Assembly: GCA_947066105.1 (NCBI GenBank)
Contig: CAMSYM010000019.1
Coordinates: 1-37,182, forward strand
Length of the DNA stretch: 37,182 bases
DNA from: an uncultured Clostridia bacterium
Lineage (GTDB): Bacteria > Bacillota > Clostridia > Christensenellales > Pumilibacteraceae
Direction: 5' to 3'
Part shown: piece after piece, positions 16,298 through 25,086 of the stretch
How positions within the stretch are numbered: the first letter of the stretch is position 1
How the letters are laid out: the number at the start of each line of letters is the position of its first letter
Position numbers and translations under genes: made by a program
The notes under the pieces: model-generated
What the model saw: only the letters and a program-made list of their open reading frames with translations
Told to the model about the DNA's origin: nothing
Database searches by the model: none

Positions 16298-17515
16298 ATG
16301 GCACGTTTCACTTTACCCCGCGATCTGTATCACGGCAAGGGCGCATTGTCAGCGCTCAAAACTTTCGAGGGCAAGCGCGCGCTTGTTTGCGTGGGCGGCG
16401 GCTCGATGAAAAAGTTCGGCTTTTTGGATAAAGCAGTCGGCTATCTTAAAGAGGCGGGTATGCAGGTAGAGCTGTTCGAAGGCATCGAACCCGATCCGTC
16501 GGTGGAAACGGTCATGCGCGGCGCGGAAGCAATGCGCAAATTCGATCCGGACTGGATAATCGCCATGGGCGGCGGTTCGCCTATCGACGCGGCAAAGGCG
16601 ATGTGGATAAAGTACGAATATCCCGAAACGACGTTCGAGGACATGTGCAAGGTTTTCGGCTTGCCCAAGCTCCGTAAAAAAGCGCGGTTTTGCGCGATAT
16701 CGTCCACTTCGGGAACGGCGACGGAAGTCACGGCGTTTTCGATAATCACCGATTACAAGAAGGGTATCAAATATCCGATAGCCGATTTCGAAATAACGCC
16801 CGACGTTGCGATAGTCGACCCCGATCTTGCCGAAACCATGCCGAAAAAGCTGGTCGCGCACACGGGTATGGACGCGATGACGCATTCGATAGAAGCGTAC
16901 GTATCCACCGCGAACTGCGATTATTCGGACGCGCTCGCGCTGTACGCAATAAGAATGATCAAGGACGATCTCATAGATTCGTACAACGGCGATATGGCAA
17001 AGCGCGACCGCATGCACAACGCGCAGTGCCTTGCGGGCATGGCGTTCAGCAACGCGCTGTTGGGCATCGTGCATTCCATGGCGCACAAGACGGGCGCGGC
17101 GTTCGCCGATCTCGGCGCGCACATAATCCACGGCGCGGCAAACGCGATGTATCTGCCCAAGGTGATAGCGTTCAATGCCAAGGACGAAACCGCCGCCGCG
17201 CGATACGCCGTGATCGCCGACTATATGCGCTTGGGCGGGAACACTGTCGCCGAAAAGGTCAAGCTGTTGATAAACGAGTTGCGTAAGATGAACGACGCGC
17301 TCAATATCCCGCAATGCATAAAGAACTACGGCGCGGACAGCTATCCTGCGGAAAACGGGTTTGTGCCTGAGGACGTGTTCCTTAAACGCTTGCCCGACAT
17401 CGCCGAAAACGCGCTCGGCGACGCATGCACGGGCAGTAATCCGCGTTCGATCGACCGTGCGCAAATGGAAAAACTGCTCAAATGCTGTTACTACGATACC
17501 GAAGTAGATTTCTGA
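16298..17515 (+). CDS. Iron-containing alcohol dehydrogenase
   Basis: The protein is 405 residues, usual for the family. GGGSPIDAAKAM is the NAD(P) phosphate-binding loop, and STSGTATEVTAFS follows. The metal-binding pattern is intact: Asp in DVAIVDPDL and His in HTGMDAMTHSIEAY, then H-x3-H-type ligands in GIVHSMAHKTGAAF and HIIHGAANA. It is closest in appearance to Clostridial butanol/ethanol dehydrogenases that reduce aldehydes. The start has GGAGG nine bases before the ATG. It is followed by nfnA-nfnB on the same strand, which could supply NADPH. Exact substrate and cofactor preference cannot be read from the sequence. Confidence 0.9.
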   Translation: MARFTLPRDLYHGKGALSALKTFEGKRALVCVGGGSMKKFGFLDKAVGYLKEAGMQVELFEGIEPDPSVETVMRGAEAMRKFDPDWIIAMGGGSPIDAAKAMWIKYEYPETTFEDMCKVFGLPKLRKKARFCAISSTSGTATEVTAFSIITDYKKGIKYPIADFEITPDVAIVDPDLAETMPKKLVAHTGMDAMTHSIEAYVSTANCDYSDALALYAIRMIKDDLIDSYNGDMAKRDRMHNAQCLAGMAFSNALLGIVHSMAHKTGAAFADLGAHIIHGAANAMYLPKVIAFNAKDETAAARYAVIADYMRLGGNTVAEKVKLLINELRKMNDALNIPQCIKNYGADSYPAENGFVPEDVFLKRLPDIAENALGDACTGSNPRSIDRAQMEKLLKCCYYDTEVDF

Positions 17516-17524
17516 TAAAACGTT

Positions 17525-17549
17525 TTCGGGCGTAAGCCCGTCGCCCGAA
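17525..17549. repeat. Hairpin between the dehydrogenase gene and nfnA
   Basis: TTCGGGCG and CGCCCGAA pair exactly around a 9-base loop, ten bases after the dehydrogenase stop. No T-run follows, so it may stabilise or partly attenuate the transcript rather than end it. Confidence 0.5.
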
Positions 17550-17623
17550 CGGCAGGCGTTGTTGCGGCAGTCGTATTCGGACGCATGCGCGGTTGCTTGC
17601 GGCAGGCGCGAACGGAGATACCG

Positions 17624-18484
17624 ATGTATAAAATACTCAGTAAAAAACCGCTTAACAAAACGGTCACGCAAATGGAGATAGAAGCGCCGCTCGTCGCCGT
17701 CAAGGCGAAAGCTGGGCAGTTCGTGATATTGCGCGTAGACGAAAACGGCGAGCGCATCCCGCTCACGGTCGCGGGTCGCGACGTTTCGCGCGGGGCGGTA
17801 AAGATAATATTTCAAATAGTCGGCGCGACCACCGCGGCGCTCGACGCTAAAAGCGCGGGCGAATACATAACGGACTTTGTAGGTCCGCTCGGCGTACCCA
17901 CGCACGTCGACGGTATAAGTAAAGCGTGCGTCGTCGGCGGAGGAGTGGGTTGCGCGATAGCCATGCCGATAGCGCAGGAATTAAAGCGGTTGGGCGCGAA
18001 CGTCACGAGCGTGGTCGGGTTTAGGAACAAAGATCTCGTCATACTTCAAGACGAATTCCGCGCATGCTCGGACAAGCTCGTAACGGTCACCGACGACGGA
18101 TCTTACGGCGAAAAAGGCAATGTGACGCTCCCGCTCAAACAAATGCTCGACGGCGGCGAGCGGTTCGACCGCGTTATAGCGATAGGTCCGCTCGTAATGA
18201 TGAAGTACGTAGTTGCGACGGTCAAGCCGTACGGGATACCCGTGACGGTATCCATGAACCCCGTCATGATAGACGGCACGGGCATGTGCGGCGGGTGTCG
18301 GTTGACGCTCGTTCGCGACGGCAAGCGCACGACCAAATTCGCATGCGTCGACGGTCCCGACTTCGACGGTTACGAAGTGGATTTCGACGAAGCGACGGCG
18401 CGCGGAAAAATGTATTGCGATTTCGAACGCGCCGCGCACGACAGAGCGTGCAATCTCTTTAAAAATGCGGGAGGCGCGCAATGA
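17624..18484 (+). CDS. nfnA: NfnA: ferredoxin-NADP+ oxidoreductase small subunit
   Basis: The protein is 286 residues from the ATG at 17624 (GGAG seven bases upstream); a longer in-frame start adds 13 residues without a ribosome site. The N-terminus is a flavin-binding barrel with AGQFVILRVDENGERIPLT (about residues 28-46). An NAD-binding Rossmann fold follows with VVGGGVGCAIAMP. Near the C-terminus the [2Fe-2S] ligands stand in the family arrangement: Asp-G-T-G-M-C-G-G-C then FACVDGP. This is the PyrK-like subunit of the electron-bifurcating transhydrogenase NfnAB, which couples NADH and reduced ferredoxin to form NADPH. The gene overlaps nfnB by four bases (ATGA). Confidence 0.88.
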   Translation: MYKILSKKPLNKTVTQMEIEAPLVAVKAKAGQFVILRVDENGERIPLTVAGRDVSRGAVKIIFQIVGATTAALDAKSAGEYITDFVGPLGVPTHVDGISKACVVGGGVGCAIAMPIAQELKRLGANVTSVVGFRNKDLVILQDEFRACSDKLVTVTDDGSYGEKGNVTLPLKQMLDGGERFDRVIAIGPLVMMKYVVATVKPYGIPVTVSMNPVMIDGTGMCGGCRLTLVRDGKRTTKFACVDGPDFDGYEVDFDEATARGKMYCDFERAAHDRACNLFKNAGGAQ

Positions 18485-19887
18485 GCATAGACCCCAAAAA
18501 GCACGAAATGCCCGTTCGCGACGCGCGCGAGCGTTCTTGCGATTTCGACGAGGTCGCGCTCGGCTATACGGCAAAGCTCGCCGTCGCCGAAGCGACGCGG
18601 TGTTTGGACTGCAAAAACAAGCCGTGCGTATCGGGCTGTCCCGTAAATATAGATATACCCGATTTTATCAAGCAAGTAAAGGTCGGCGATTTCGAGAGCG
18701 CGTATCGAACGATCGCGCGGTCGTCGTCGCTTCCCGCCGTTTGCGGCAGAGTGTGTCCGCAGGAAAAACAGTGCGAAAGCAAATGCACGCTCGGCATCAA
18801 GTTCGAGCCTGTCGGTATAGGCAGGCTGGAACGTTTCGTTGCCGATACGCATATGGCAAGCGCCCAAGCGCCCGCCGCGCCGCCGCCGTCCAACGGGCAT
18901 AAGGTAGCGGTAGTCGGATCGGGGCCCGCGGGGCTGACTTGCGCGGGCGATCTTGCCAAAAAGGGATATGCCGTCACGGTGTTCGAGGCTTTGCATACCG
19001 CGGGCGGCGTGCTTGTTTACGGTATACCGGAGTTCCGCTTGCCAAAAAGCATAGTGGCAAACGAAGTGCGGCAATTAAAGGCGCTCGGCGTAGAGATAAT
19101 GACAAACGTCGTAATAGGCAAAACTCTAACCGTGGACGAGCTGTTCGACATGGGGTACGAGTGCGTGTTTATCGGATCGGGCGCTGGCTTGCCCAAGTTT
19201 ATGAACATAAAGGGCGAATCGCTCAACGGCGTGCTGTCCGCGAACGAGTTTTTGACGCGCGTCAACCTGATGAAAGCGTATATGCCGAACAGCAGTACGC
19301 CCGTTCGCCGCGCCCGAAAAACAGTTGTGGTCGGCGGCGGCAACGTAGCCATGGACGCGGCGCGTTGCGCAAAACGTTTGGGTTCGCAAGTAACGGTAGT
19401 GTACCGCCGCACCGAAAAAGAACTGCCTGCGCGCAAAGAGGAAGTCGAACACGCCAAGGAAGAAGGCGTCGACTTTGTGTTCCTTGCCAATCCGTTCGAA
19501 ATAACCGACGACGGCAACGGTAACGTCGGCTCGGTCGTGTGCCGAAAAATGACGCTTTCCGCACCAGACGAGTCGGGCAGGGCGCGCCCCGTTCCGCTCG
19601 AAAACAGCGATTTCGCGATCGAAGCCGACTGCGTTATAATGTCGCTCGGCACGTCGCCCAACCCGCTCATACGCGACACCACGTCGGGACTGGACGTGGG
19701 CGAGCGCGGCGGTATAATAGTGGACGAAAGCGGCAAAACATCGCGTGTCGGCGTGTACGCGGGCGGCGACGCGGTTACGGGCGCGGCGACGGTCATACTC
19801 GCCATGGGCGCGGGAAAGACCGCCGCGCGGGCTATTGACGAATATATTAGCGGGAAAAAAGATCAATGCGGAATGCGGAATCAATGA
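18481..19887 (+). CDS. nfnB: NfnB: NADPH-dependent, glutamate synthase small-subunit-like flavoprotein
   Basis: The protein is 468 residues. The N-terminus binds two [4Fe-4S] clusters (CLDCKNKPCVSGCP and CGRVCPQEKQCESKC). An FAD Rossmann motif VVGSGPAGLTCAGDL follows at about residue 141, then an NADPH-binding motif VVGGGNVAMDAARCA, and a GGDAVTGAATVILAMG FAD closure. The order and the nfnA partner identify NfnB rather than GltD. The frame overlaps nfnA, with GGGAGG eight bases before the ATG. The last residues (DQCGMRNQ) are coded by a short GCGGAAT repeat that belongs to the repeat field downstream, so the natural C-terminus was probably near YISGKK. Confidence 0.88.
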   Translation: MSIDPKKHEMPVRDARERSCDFDEVALGYTAKLAVAEATRCLDCKNKPCVSGCPVNIDIPDFIKQVKVGDFESAYRTIARSSSLPAVCGRVCPQEKQCESKCTLGIKFEPVGIGRLERFVADTHMASAQAPAAPPPSNGHKVAVVGSGPAGLTCAGDLAKKGYAVTVFEALHTAGGVLVYGIPEFRLPKSIVANEVRQLKALGVEIMTNVVIGKTLTVDELFDMGYECVFIGSGAGLPKFMNIKGESLNGVLSANEFLTRVNLMKAYMPNSSTPVRRARKTVVVGGGNVAMDAARCAKRLGSQVTVVYRRTEKELPARKEEVEHAKEEGVDFVFLANPFEITDDGNGNVGSVVCRKMTLSAPDESGRARPVPLENSDFAIEADCVIMSLGTSPNPLIRDTTSGLDVGERGGIIVDESGKTSRVGVYAGGDAVTGAATVILAMGAGKTAARAIDEYISGKKDQCGMRNQ

Positions 19888-20424
19888 CCGCTACGCGGTG
19901 AGTAAGTAAAAGCAAATTATACAACTCATCATTTCGAGCGGAGCGGAGCGCAGTAGAGAAATCAAGGCGAACCGCCGCAATGTGAAAGATTAATTCGGAA
20001 AGCGGAATTCGGAATTCGGAATTATGGTCGATTGAGTATTAGTGCGGCTGACGCCCGGATCTCTCCGCTACGTGCGCAAAGCGCACTTCGGTCGAGATGA
20101 TGGGGTGGGTGGTTTAGCTGTTCTCGCTTGCCTGGTCGAGATGACGGGGTGAGTGGAACAACTTTACTATACCTGATTAGAAAGATGATCCACAACAAAC
20201 ACCCCCATCATTTTGAGCGGAGCGAAGCATGGAGTATTGGTAATAATTGACCTGTTGCGAAATGATTAAGAAATAGTAACTCAATATGCAACGCGCCGTA
20301 CTGTATTTTGTCATCCTGAGCAAAGCGAAAGATCTCATCCTTATTTAATAAAGTAGAGATTCTTCACGGCACTTCGCTATGCTTTTTTACATGACAAAAG
20401 AATTAGTAATTCGGAATTATAGCT
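19868..20424. repeat. Intergenic field of degenerate repeat copies
   Basis: The gap between nfnB and the RelA/SpoT-domain gene has no credible reading frame but holds two repeat families. Family 1 has a core like TCATCCTGAGCGAAGCGAAG ending in AGATCTC or GAAATC. Copies lie at about 19926-19962, 20203-20232 and 20309-20340 on the plus strand, and at about 20056-20104, 20132-20148 and 20354-20396 inverted. Family 2 is a run of (G/T)CGGAAT units at 19868-19881, 19992-20023 and 20406-20419. The copies differ from one another by substitutions, so they look old. Such families are non-autonomous, dispersed intergenic repeats in several bacterial groups. Confidence 0.75.
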
Positions 20425-20463
20425 CTCTCATTGCGGAGCAATCGAATTTTATTCGTAATGCGG

Positions 20464-21756
20464 TTACTTTATATCGACGAGCAAGTTTATCGTCGACGTC
20501 AGCGGAAGCTTATATGCGGGCAGTTCGGACAGGCGCGCGAGCGTGCGGTACAGTTGTTCCTGCGTTTTGCCTGCGAGTATGCGGTCGGTGTAATAGCGTA
20601 TGTAATCGTTAAAGTCTTGATCGTCGTCGCCGCGTTCGAGCGAAAAGAAAATATGGAAAAACGTATTTAAATAGAAATCGTCGTTTATGTCTTTGAGAAA
20701 TATTTTGGCGACTTCGCCGTATACGCCGTCCGGTTCCGCACCGATCGTTATCGTTTCGCCTATGGCGATCGACGAATAGTCCATATTGTGCATCCAATCC
20801 ATAAGACTTACAAGCAGTCCGCCGTAATTGTTGTCTACGTCGATATTATTTATGTGTTCTATCATTTGACTGTTGCCCGCGAGCGCGTGCGCCATGTTGT
20901 CGCGGATCGCTTTGAAAAACGGTTCGCCCGTCATTTCGTTGGTGTACGACGATGCGGTTATCAAATAGTCGACTATCGCCTGAGAATATTCGGTTATGGA
21001 AACGGGAATGCCCGTGTTGGCTTTGACTATCGCGGTATACATTTCGTTCAGCCCCAGCGCGATCATGCTTTTAAGCTGTTCCTGTTGGTTGCTTAGCGTG
21101 TTGCCCGATACGCGGTCGAAAATAAGACTCAGTTGGTGATCGATGCCCGACAGGCTTTCGTGCGTCGAGTCGAGCATTTCTTTCATGAGCGCGTCGAACT
21201 GACTGAGCCTGTTGTTTTTGTAGATGAGTTTGTGTTCGATCTCCGACCAAAAGCTGTTGACCAGCGATTTTATTTGCAGTTCGAAGTTGTACGTTTCGCC
21301 CGCATACGTCACATTGCCGTCTATGCGGTAAATGCTGTAACCGTTTTTTTGACGTTCGGGTTGGGGCGAATCGAGATTGAGCCTTACCGCCTTTTTGTCG
21401 GACGGGCAGTACATGCCGTCGCCCACCGCGACGTCGAATACTTCGCGTATCTTTTCGTACAGATATTGTTCGTCCTTGAAAAATCGGCATTCTATTTTGA
21501 CGCCGATTATGTCGTGCATCATGAATACTATTTTATCGGCGGGCGCGTCGCGGTAAAGATTGTTGCGCAATATCTTTTCTTTAAGGCTGTCGCGCGTTTT
21601 TATGCGCGACGTAACGCCTATGGTCGCGTCTATATCGCCCAAGCGCATTGTAAGGAATTCGGTCAGCTTGTCCGCCGCATGCGTAAACCCGACGAGATTG
21701 GCGTCCAAAGCCGCCGCCGCTTGTTCTATGTAATCGAATACGTTGAGTTTGCTCAT
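20464..21756 (-). CDS. RelA/SpoT-domain (p)ppGpp synthetase-like protein
   Basis: The protein is 430 residues; GAGAGGG lies five bases before the ATG. Residues about 40-185 carry the alarmone synthetase motifs: SRIKTRDSLKEKI (R51, K53, S57, K61), HDIIGVKIECRF with the metal Asp (about 82), NGYSIYRIDG (138-147), and FELQIKSLVNSFWSEIEHK with the catalytic Glu (about 159). No HD hydrolase domain precedes it, so it is a synthetase-only type. The C-terminal 245 residues are helical and unlike the TGS/ACT region of long Rel enzymes; I do not recognise them. It lies 76 bases downstream of the GH3 gene on the same strand and may share its transcript. Confidence 0.85.
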   Translation of the reverse strand: MSKLNVFDYIEQAAAALDANLVGFTHAADKLTEFLTMRLGDIDATIGVTSRIKTRDSLKEKILRNNLYRDAPADKIVFMMHDIIGVKIECRFFKDEQYLYEKIREVFDVAVGDGMYCPSDKKAVRLNLDSPQPERQKNGYSIYRIDGNVTYAGETYNFELQIKSLVNSFWSEIEHKLIYKNNRLSQFDALMKEMLDSTHESLSGIDHQLSLIFDRVSGNTLSNQQEQLKSMIALGLNEMYTAIVKANTGIPVSITEYSQAIVDYLITASSYTNEMTGEPFFKAIRDNMAHALAGNSQMIEHINNIDVDNNYGGLLVSLMDWMHNMDYSSIAIGETITIGAEPDGVYGEVAKIFLKDINDDFYLNTFFHIFFSLERGDDDQDFNDYIRYYTDRILAGKTQEQLYRTLARLSELPAYKLPLTSTINLLVDIK

Positions 21757-21832
21757 TTGTCCCTCTCGTTGAGTTGTGTATTAGTTTTTTTGTTATCGAT
21801 GCGACGCGTCGCAGTTCAACCGTACGTCCGCG

Positions 21833-24181
21833 TTATTTTTTGGAAATAAGCGTTTTGATTCCTTTGAAAAATTTGCCGTTAGCCATTTCGATGATCGCGC
21901 GGGCGGCGGCGAGCGACATGTCGCCGTCGGACATCGCCGCGACCGACGATAACGGCGTATATAACGCCGACGCTACGAACGATCTGTATTCGGGACTGTC
22001 GGGCGCGCCCGCAGATCTTGCGCGCCGCATTACCGCGAGCTTGGCTATCTTGCCGGACAACGTGTCTTTTATATCGTTTATACAGCAGGCGAGAGTATAT
22101 TCGCCTTTTTTCGGCTTGGGAGCGGGCGCGGGGAACGGCGCGCCGTACAGCGCTTGAAAATCCGCGTCGGTTATTTTTGCGCGGTGCGGAACTTCGTACG
22201 CGGCGGGAACTTCGGCGCGTTGCGTATAGTCGCCGTCGATCTTGACCGAGATCTTTTTCTTGATATCTCCCGCGCTTGCGCCGACGAGAATGACGAACTC
22301 GCCGTCGGGTACGGCAAATCTGTCGGCAGCAACGTCGAAAAACTCGAACGCCGTTTTGTCGAGCGTAACGGTCGCCGTCGTCGATGTTTGACCTTCGACG
22401 AACACTTTGGCAAAGCCCGCAAGCTGTTTGCGCGCGCACATAACGCGCCCCGTGCGGTCGGATACGTAGACCTGTACCGTTTCGTATGCGTCGCGCATCG
22501 ATTTGTTGGTGAGCGATACGGTAACTTCGAGTCGCCCGCCGTCTATGCGTTTCGCTCGCGCGTCGTCGTAACAAATGTCGGTAAACGACAGCCCGTGTCC
22601 GAACGGGAAAAGCGGGCGGCGGTCTATCGCGTCGTAATACCTGTAACCGACGTATATGCTTTCGCGGTACAATACGCGTTCGTCGCCGAAATCGTTGCCT
22701 ATATCCGAAAGATCGGCGGGGAACGTTTCGGCAAGCTTGCCGTGCGGATTGATCCTGCCGTAAAGCGCGTCGACGGCGGCGAGCGCGCCGTTCTGTCCGT
22801 TAAGCCCCGCATAAATTATGCCGCGCACGCGGTTGACCCACGGCATGGCTATCGGACCGACCGAACACAATACTACCACCACGCGGTGTCCCGCCGCGGT
22901 CAGTTCGGATATGAGCGCGTTCTGTTCGTCGGGCAGGTCGAGCGTTTCGCGGTCGACGCCTTCTGCCGGAGCGGGCTGACCGACAAACACTATCGCAACG
23001 TCGCTGTCCGTCGCGCAGTCGAGCGCTTCGCGCAACAGCTTGGAGTTTTGTTTGGGGTCGGGCGAATAGCCACGGCAGTACGATACTTCTATGCCGCGCA
23101 TACCGAACGCGTCGAGCGGCGAAACCGTTTTGAGCGGCGATACGTGCGCGCTCCCGCCGCCTTGGACAGGCGCGGACAGCGCGAACTCGCCGCAAACGAG
23201 CGCTTTCATGTCGCGGGTGAGCGGAAGAAAACCGCTTTCGTTTTTGAGCATTACAAGACTTGCGGCGGCGGCGTTGTACGACAGCCTGTCGTGCGCATCC
23301 GCATCGAAATCGCCGTAAGGCTCCAAATACACGTTGTCGATCAGTGCGAGCAAACGGCGCAATGCGTCGTCGATCATGCCTTCGGTAACTTTGCCGACGG
23401 CGACGGCTTCGCGCAGTTGTGTCTCAAACAAGCCGAGCGAGTCGGGCATTGCGAGATCTAGTCCCGCCGCGAGCGCGCTCACTCTGTCGCGCACCGCGCC
23501 CCAGTCGGAAACGACAGCGCCTTTGTAATCGAATTCGCCGCGCAACACGTCGGTCAGCAGATATTTGTTGTCGGCGCACTGTTCGCCGTTAAGCTTGTTG
23601 TACGCGCACATTACCGCTTCGGGCTTTGCTTCGAGCGCGATGCGGAACGGTTTGAGATACATTTCGTGCAATGCGCGCTTGTCGACTATCGAATCGCTCG
23701 TCATGCGGAACGCTTCTTGGTTGTTTGCGGCAAAATGTTTGACGCACGCGCCCACGCCCGTCGCTTGCACGCCGCGGATATAAGCGTTGCCGAGTTCGCC
23801 CGATAGATACGGGTCTTCCGAAAAGTATTCGAAATTGCGTCCGCCGAGCGGGTGACGCTTGATGTTGATGCCGGGCGCGAGCAAAAGATTGACGCCCATC
23901 GCCGTCGCTTCGTGTCCCAAACTTACGCCGATACTGTACAAAAGCGCGGGATCCCAGCTGTTGGCGAGCATGCCGGGCGTAGGATAGCATGTGGAGGGAA
24001 CGGCGGAACCGCTCGCGCCGTCAGTCATTCTCAATCCGTTGGGTCCGTCGGACATGCGTACGCGCGGAAGCTCGCCTACGCCGAAAGTATGCCACATTCC
24101 TTCGCCGGACAGCATTCTTATTTTTTCGTCGAGCGTCAGATACGCCAGAGTTTTTTCTATGTTAAGTCTTTCCGTTTCCAT
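21833..24181 (-). CDS. Glycoside hydrolase family 3 beta-glycosidase
   Basis: The protein is 782 residues with no signal peptide, so it is probably cytoplasmic. The N-terminal barrel contains RMSDGPNGLRM, LLLAPGINIKRHPLGGRNFEY, CVKHFAANNQE and the nucleophile motif VVSDWGAV (Asp about 226). The alpha/beta domain follows (about 320-520) and then a fibronectin III-like domain (about 570-650). About 120 residues after it are not typical of the family. Beta-glucosidase is the commonest activity in this arrangement, but xylosidase or another specificity is possible. The start codon has no recognisable ribosome binding site. The leader carries two repeated hairpin units (see 24231-24416). Confidence 0.9.
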   Translation of the reverse strand: METERLNIEKTLAYLTLDEKIRMLSGEGMWHTFGVGELPRVRMSDGPNGLRMTDGASGSAVPSTCYPTPGMLANSWDPALLYSIGVSLGHEATAMGVNLLLAPGINIKRHPLGGRNFEYFSEDPYLSGELGNAYIRGVQATGVGACVKHFAANNQEAFRMTSDSIVDKRALHEMYLKPFRIALEAKPEAVMCAYNKLNGEQCADNKYLLTDVLRGEFDYKGAVVSDWGAVRDRVSALAAGLDLAMPDSLGLFETQLREAVAVGKVTEGMIDDALRRLLALIDNVYLEPYGDFDADAHDRLSYNAAAASLVMLKNESGFLPLTRDMKALVCGEFALSAPVQGGGSAHVSPLKTVSPLDAFGMRGIEVSYCRGYSPDPKQNSKLLREALDCATDSDVAIVFVGQPAPAEGVDRETLDLPDEQNALISELTAAGHRVVVVLCSVGPIAMPWVNRVRGIIYAGLNGQNGALAAVDALYGRINPHGKLAETFPADLSDIGNDFGDERVLYRESIYVGYRYYDAIDRRPLFPFGHGLSFTDICYDDARAKRIDGGRLEVTVSLTNKSMRDAYETVQVYVSDRTGRVMCARKQLAGFAKVFVEGQTSTTATVTLDKTAFEFFDVAADRFAVPDGEFVILVGASAGDIKKKISVKIDGDYTQRAEVPAAYEVPHRAKITDADFQALYGAPFPAPAPKPKKGEYTLACCINDIKDTLSGKIAKLAVMRRARSAGAPDSPEYRSFVASALYTPLSSVAAMSDGDMSLAAARAIIEMANGKFFKGIKTLISKK

Positions 24182-24230
24182 AAAGGTTTTCGATATAGTT
24201 CAAGACTTGCGTCGGTGATGCCGAATGTCG

Positions 24231-24284
24231 GATACAGCGTGAAAAAACCTTTGTTAGCAAGCTTTTTCACTTGTATTTTAACAT
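24231..24284. repeat. Hairpin unit 2 of a two-copy structured repeat
   Basis: On the plus strand GGATACAGC is followed by a stem GTGAAAAA/TTTTTCAC (24239-24246 with 24263-24270) and then TTGTATTTTAACAT. The flanks match unit 1 at 24361-24416, but the stem sequence is different and still self-complementary. In the GH3 transcript this unit would fold in the 5' leader. Confidence 0.55.
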
Positions 24285-24360
24285 CGAACGGCTTACAAAA
24301 ACTTTGTTTTTGTGTTGCTCCGCAACTATGTCCGCTAAACGCGGATAATAGCCGTTAGTT

Positions 24361-24416
24361 GGAATACGGCGTGGATCTGCCATTGCAAGCAAGCAAATCC
24401 ACTTGTATTATAACAT
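24361..24416. repeat. Hairpin unit 1 of a two-copy structured repeat
   Basis: GGAATACGGC is followed by a stem GTGGATCTGC/GCAAATCCAC (24371-24380 with 24393-24402, one G-U) and then TTGTATTATAACAT. Read on the minus strand the tail supplies the TATAAT of the GH3 promoter, so transcription would begin at the foot of this hairpin. Confidence 0.55.
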
Positions 24417-24435
24417 TGCAATGCAGTAAAATCAA
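24407..24435 (-). promoter_or_regulatory. Promoter for the GH3 gene
   Basis: On the minus strand TTGATT (24435-24430), a 17-base spacer and TATAAT (24412-24407) lie about 225 bases before the GH3 start. They imply a long structured leader containing both hairpin units. Confidence 0.6.
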
Positions 24436-24570
24436 GCTTTTATCGTCGGCTTGCGCATTAAAGCGCATCGGCGGGTCATATGCTGCGCGGCGAAAAGTTT
24501 TTTACTGTAAAAATGTGCGCAAAATTCGCGTGTTATCGTGTAAAACTAACAATAAATTTCGGAAATATAC

Positions 24571-24599
24571 TTGACAGTATCACATATAAATAGTATAAT
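24571..24599 (+). promoter_or_regulatory. Consensus promoter of the small membrane protein gene
   Basis: TTGACA (24571-24576), exactly 17 bases, then TATAAT (24594-24599), with the gene start 34 bases later. A full consensus match suggests strong constitutive expression. Confidence 0.85.
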
Positions 24600-24632
24600 G
24601 AAAACAACAAATATTAAAAGGAGAACCAAATT

Positions 24633-24854
24633 ATGGCAAAGAAAGGTGATTACTTCGGACTGCCTTGGATAGTCAGCGTTATATTGGCTATAATCCCCGT
24701 TACGGCGTGGGTTTGCGGCTGGATAACTAGATTTTCCGAAGGCAAGATCGTAGCCGGACTCATTCGTTTGATTTTCGGTTTCACCATTGTGTGGATCATT
24801 GACCTAATTCTCATGATCGTCAGCAAGCACATACTTCGTATCCTGCCCTGCTGA
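24633..24854 (+). CDS. Small two-helix membrane protein
   Basis: The protein is 73 residues; AAAGGAG sits nine bases before the ATG. Two hydrophobic segments (about residues 10-30 and 40-64) flank the polar turn TRFSEGKIV. There is no signal cleavage site. I recall similar short proteins in Clostridia with the same KKGDYFGLPWIVS opening, of unknown function. It is a single-gene unit with its own consensus promoter and terminator, so it is probably abundant. Confidence 0.8.
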   Translation: MAKKGDYFGLPWIVSVILAIIPVTAWVCGWITRFSEGKIVAGLIRLIFGFTIVWIIDLILMIVSKHILRILPC

Positions 24855-24883
24855 TAAAGCGCTACAATTTAATAATAAGAATT

Positions 24884-24917
24884 CGAGTTCGGCTTTGATG
24901 TCGGACTCGTTTCTTTT
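24884..24917 (+). terminator. Intrinsic terminator of the small membrane protein gene
   Basis: CGAGTTCGGC and GTCGGACTCG form a 10-bp stem (two G-U) around TTTGAT, followed by TTTCTTTT. Confidence 0.8.
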
Positions 24918-25086
24918 ATGCCCGAAATTTTTCGGCGCGATAACTTGTGCGTTGGCAGAGCATACGGAAAGCGGGCGAGATCAAAACGAGAAAAAAACAA
25001 GCGACTGAATATTTACTGTTATTTAATGGCGATAACGGGAATACCGACTAAGCTCGACGATAGATCGAACATTTATCTCAAAACGC

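Larger units (their letters stand above)
24182..24632. other. Gap between the GH3 gene and the small membrane protein
   Basis: No gene is visible. It holds two related hairpin units, a minus-strand promoter that would serve the GH3 gene, and a plus-strand promoter for the small membrane protein, all listed separately. A short inverted repeat TTTTTAC-T-GTAAAAA lies near 24500. Confidence 0.6.

Noticed and set aside
16349-17905. A 518-codon minus-strand frame opposite the alcohol dehydrogenase
   Set aside because: It covers the dehydrogenase and the start of nfnA in antisense and is extremely Arg-rich with no recognisable domain.
18481-19887. Glutamate synthase small subunit (GltD)
   Set aside because: The protein family is shared, but the overlapping PyrK-like nfnA and the lack of a large subunit gene favour NfnB.
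19926-20396. Possible CRISPR array in the repeat field
   Set aside because: Repeat copies are degenerate, unevenly spaced and in both orientations, and no cas gene is near.
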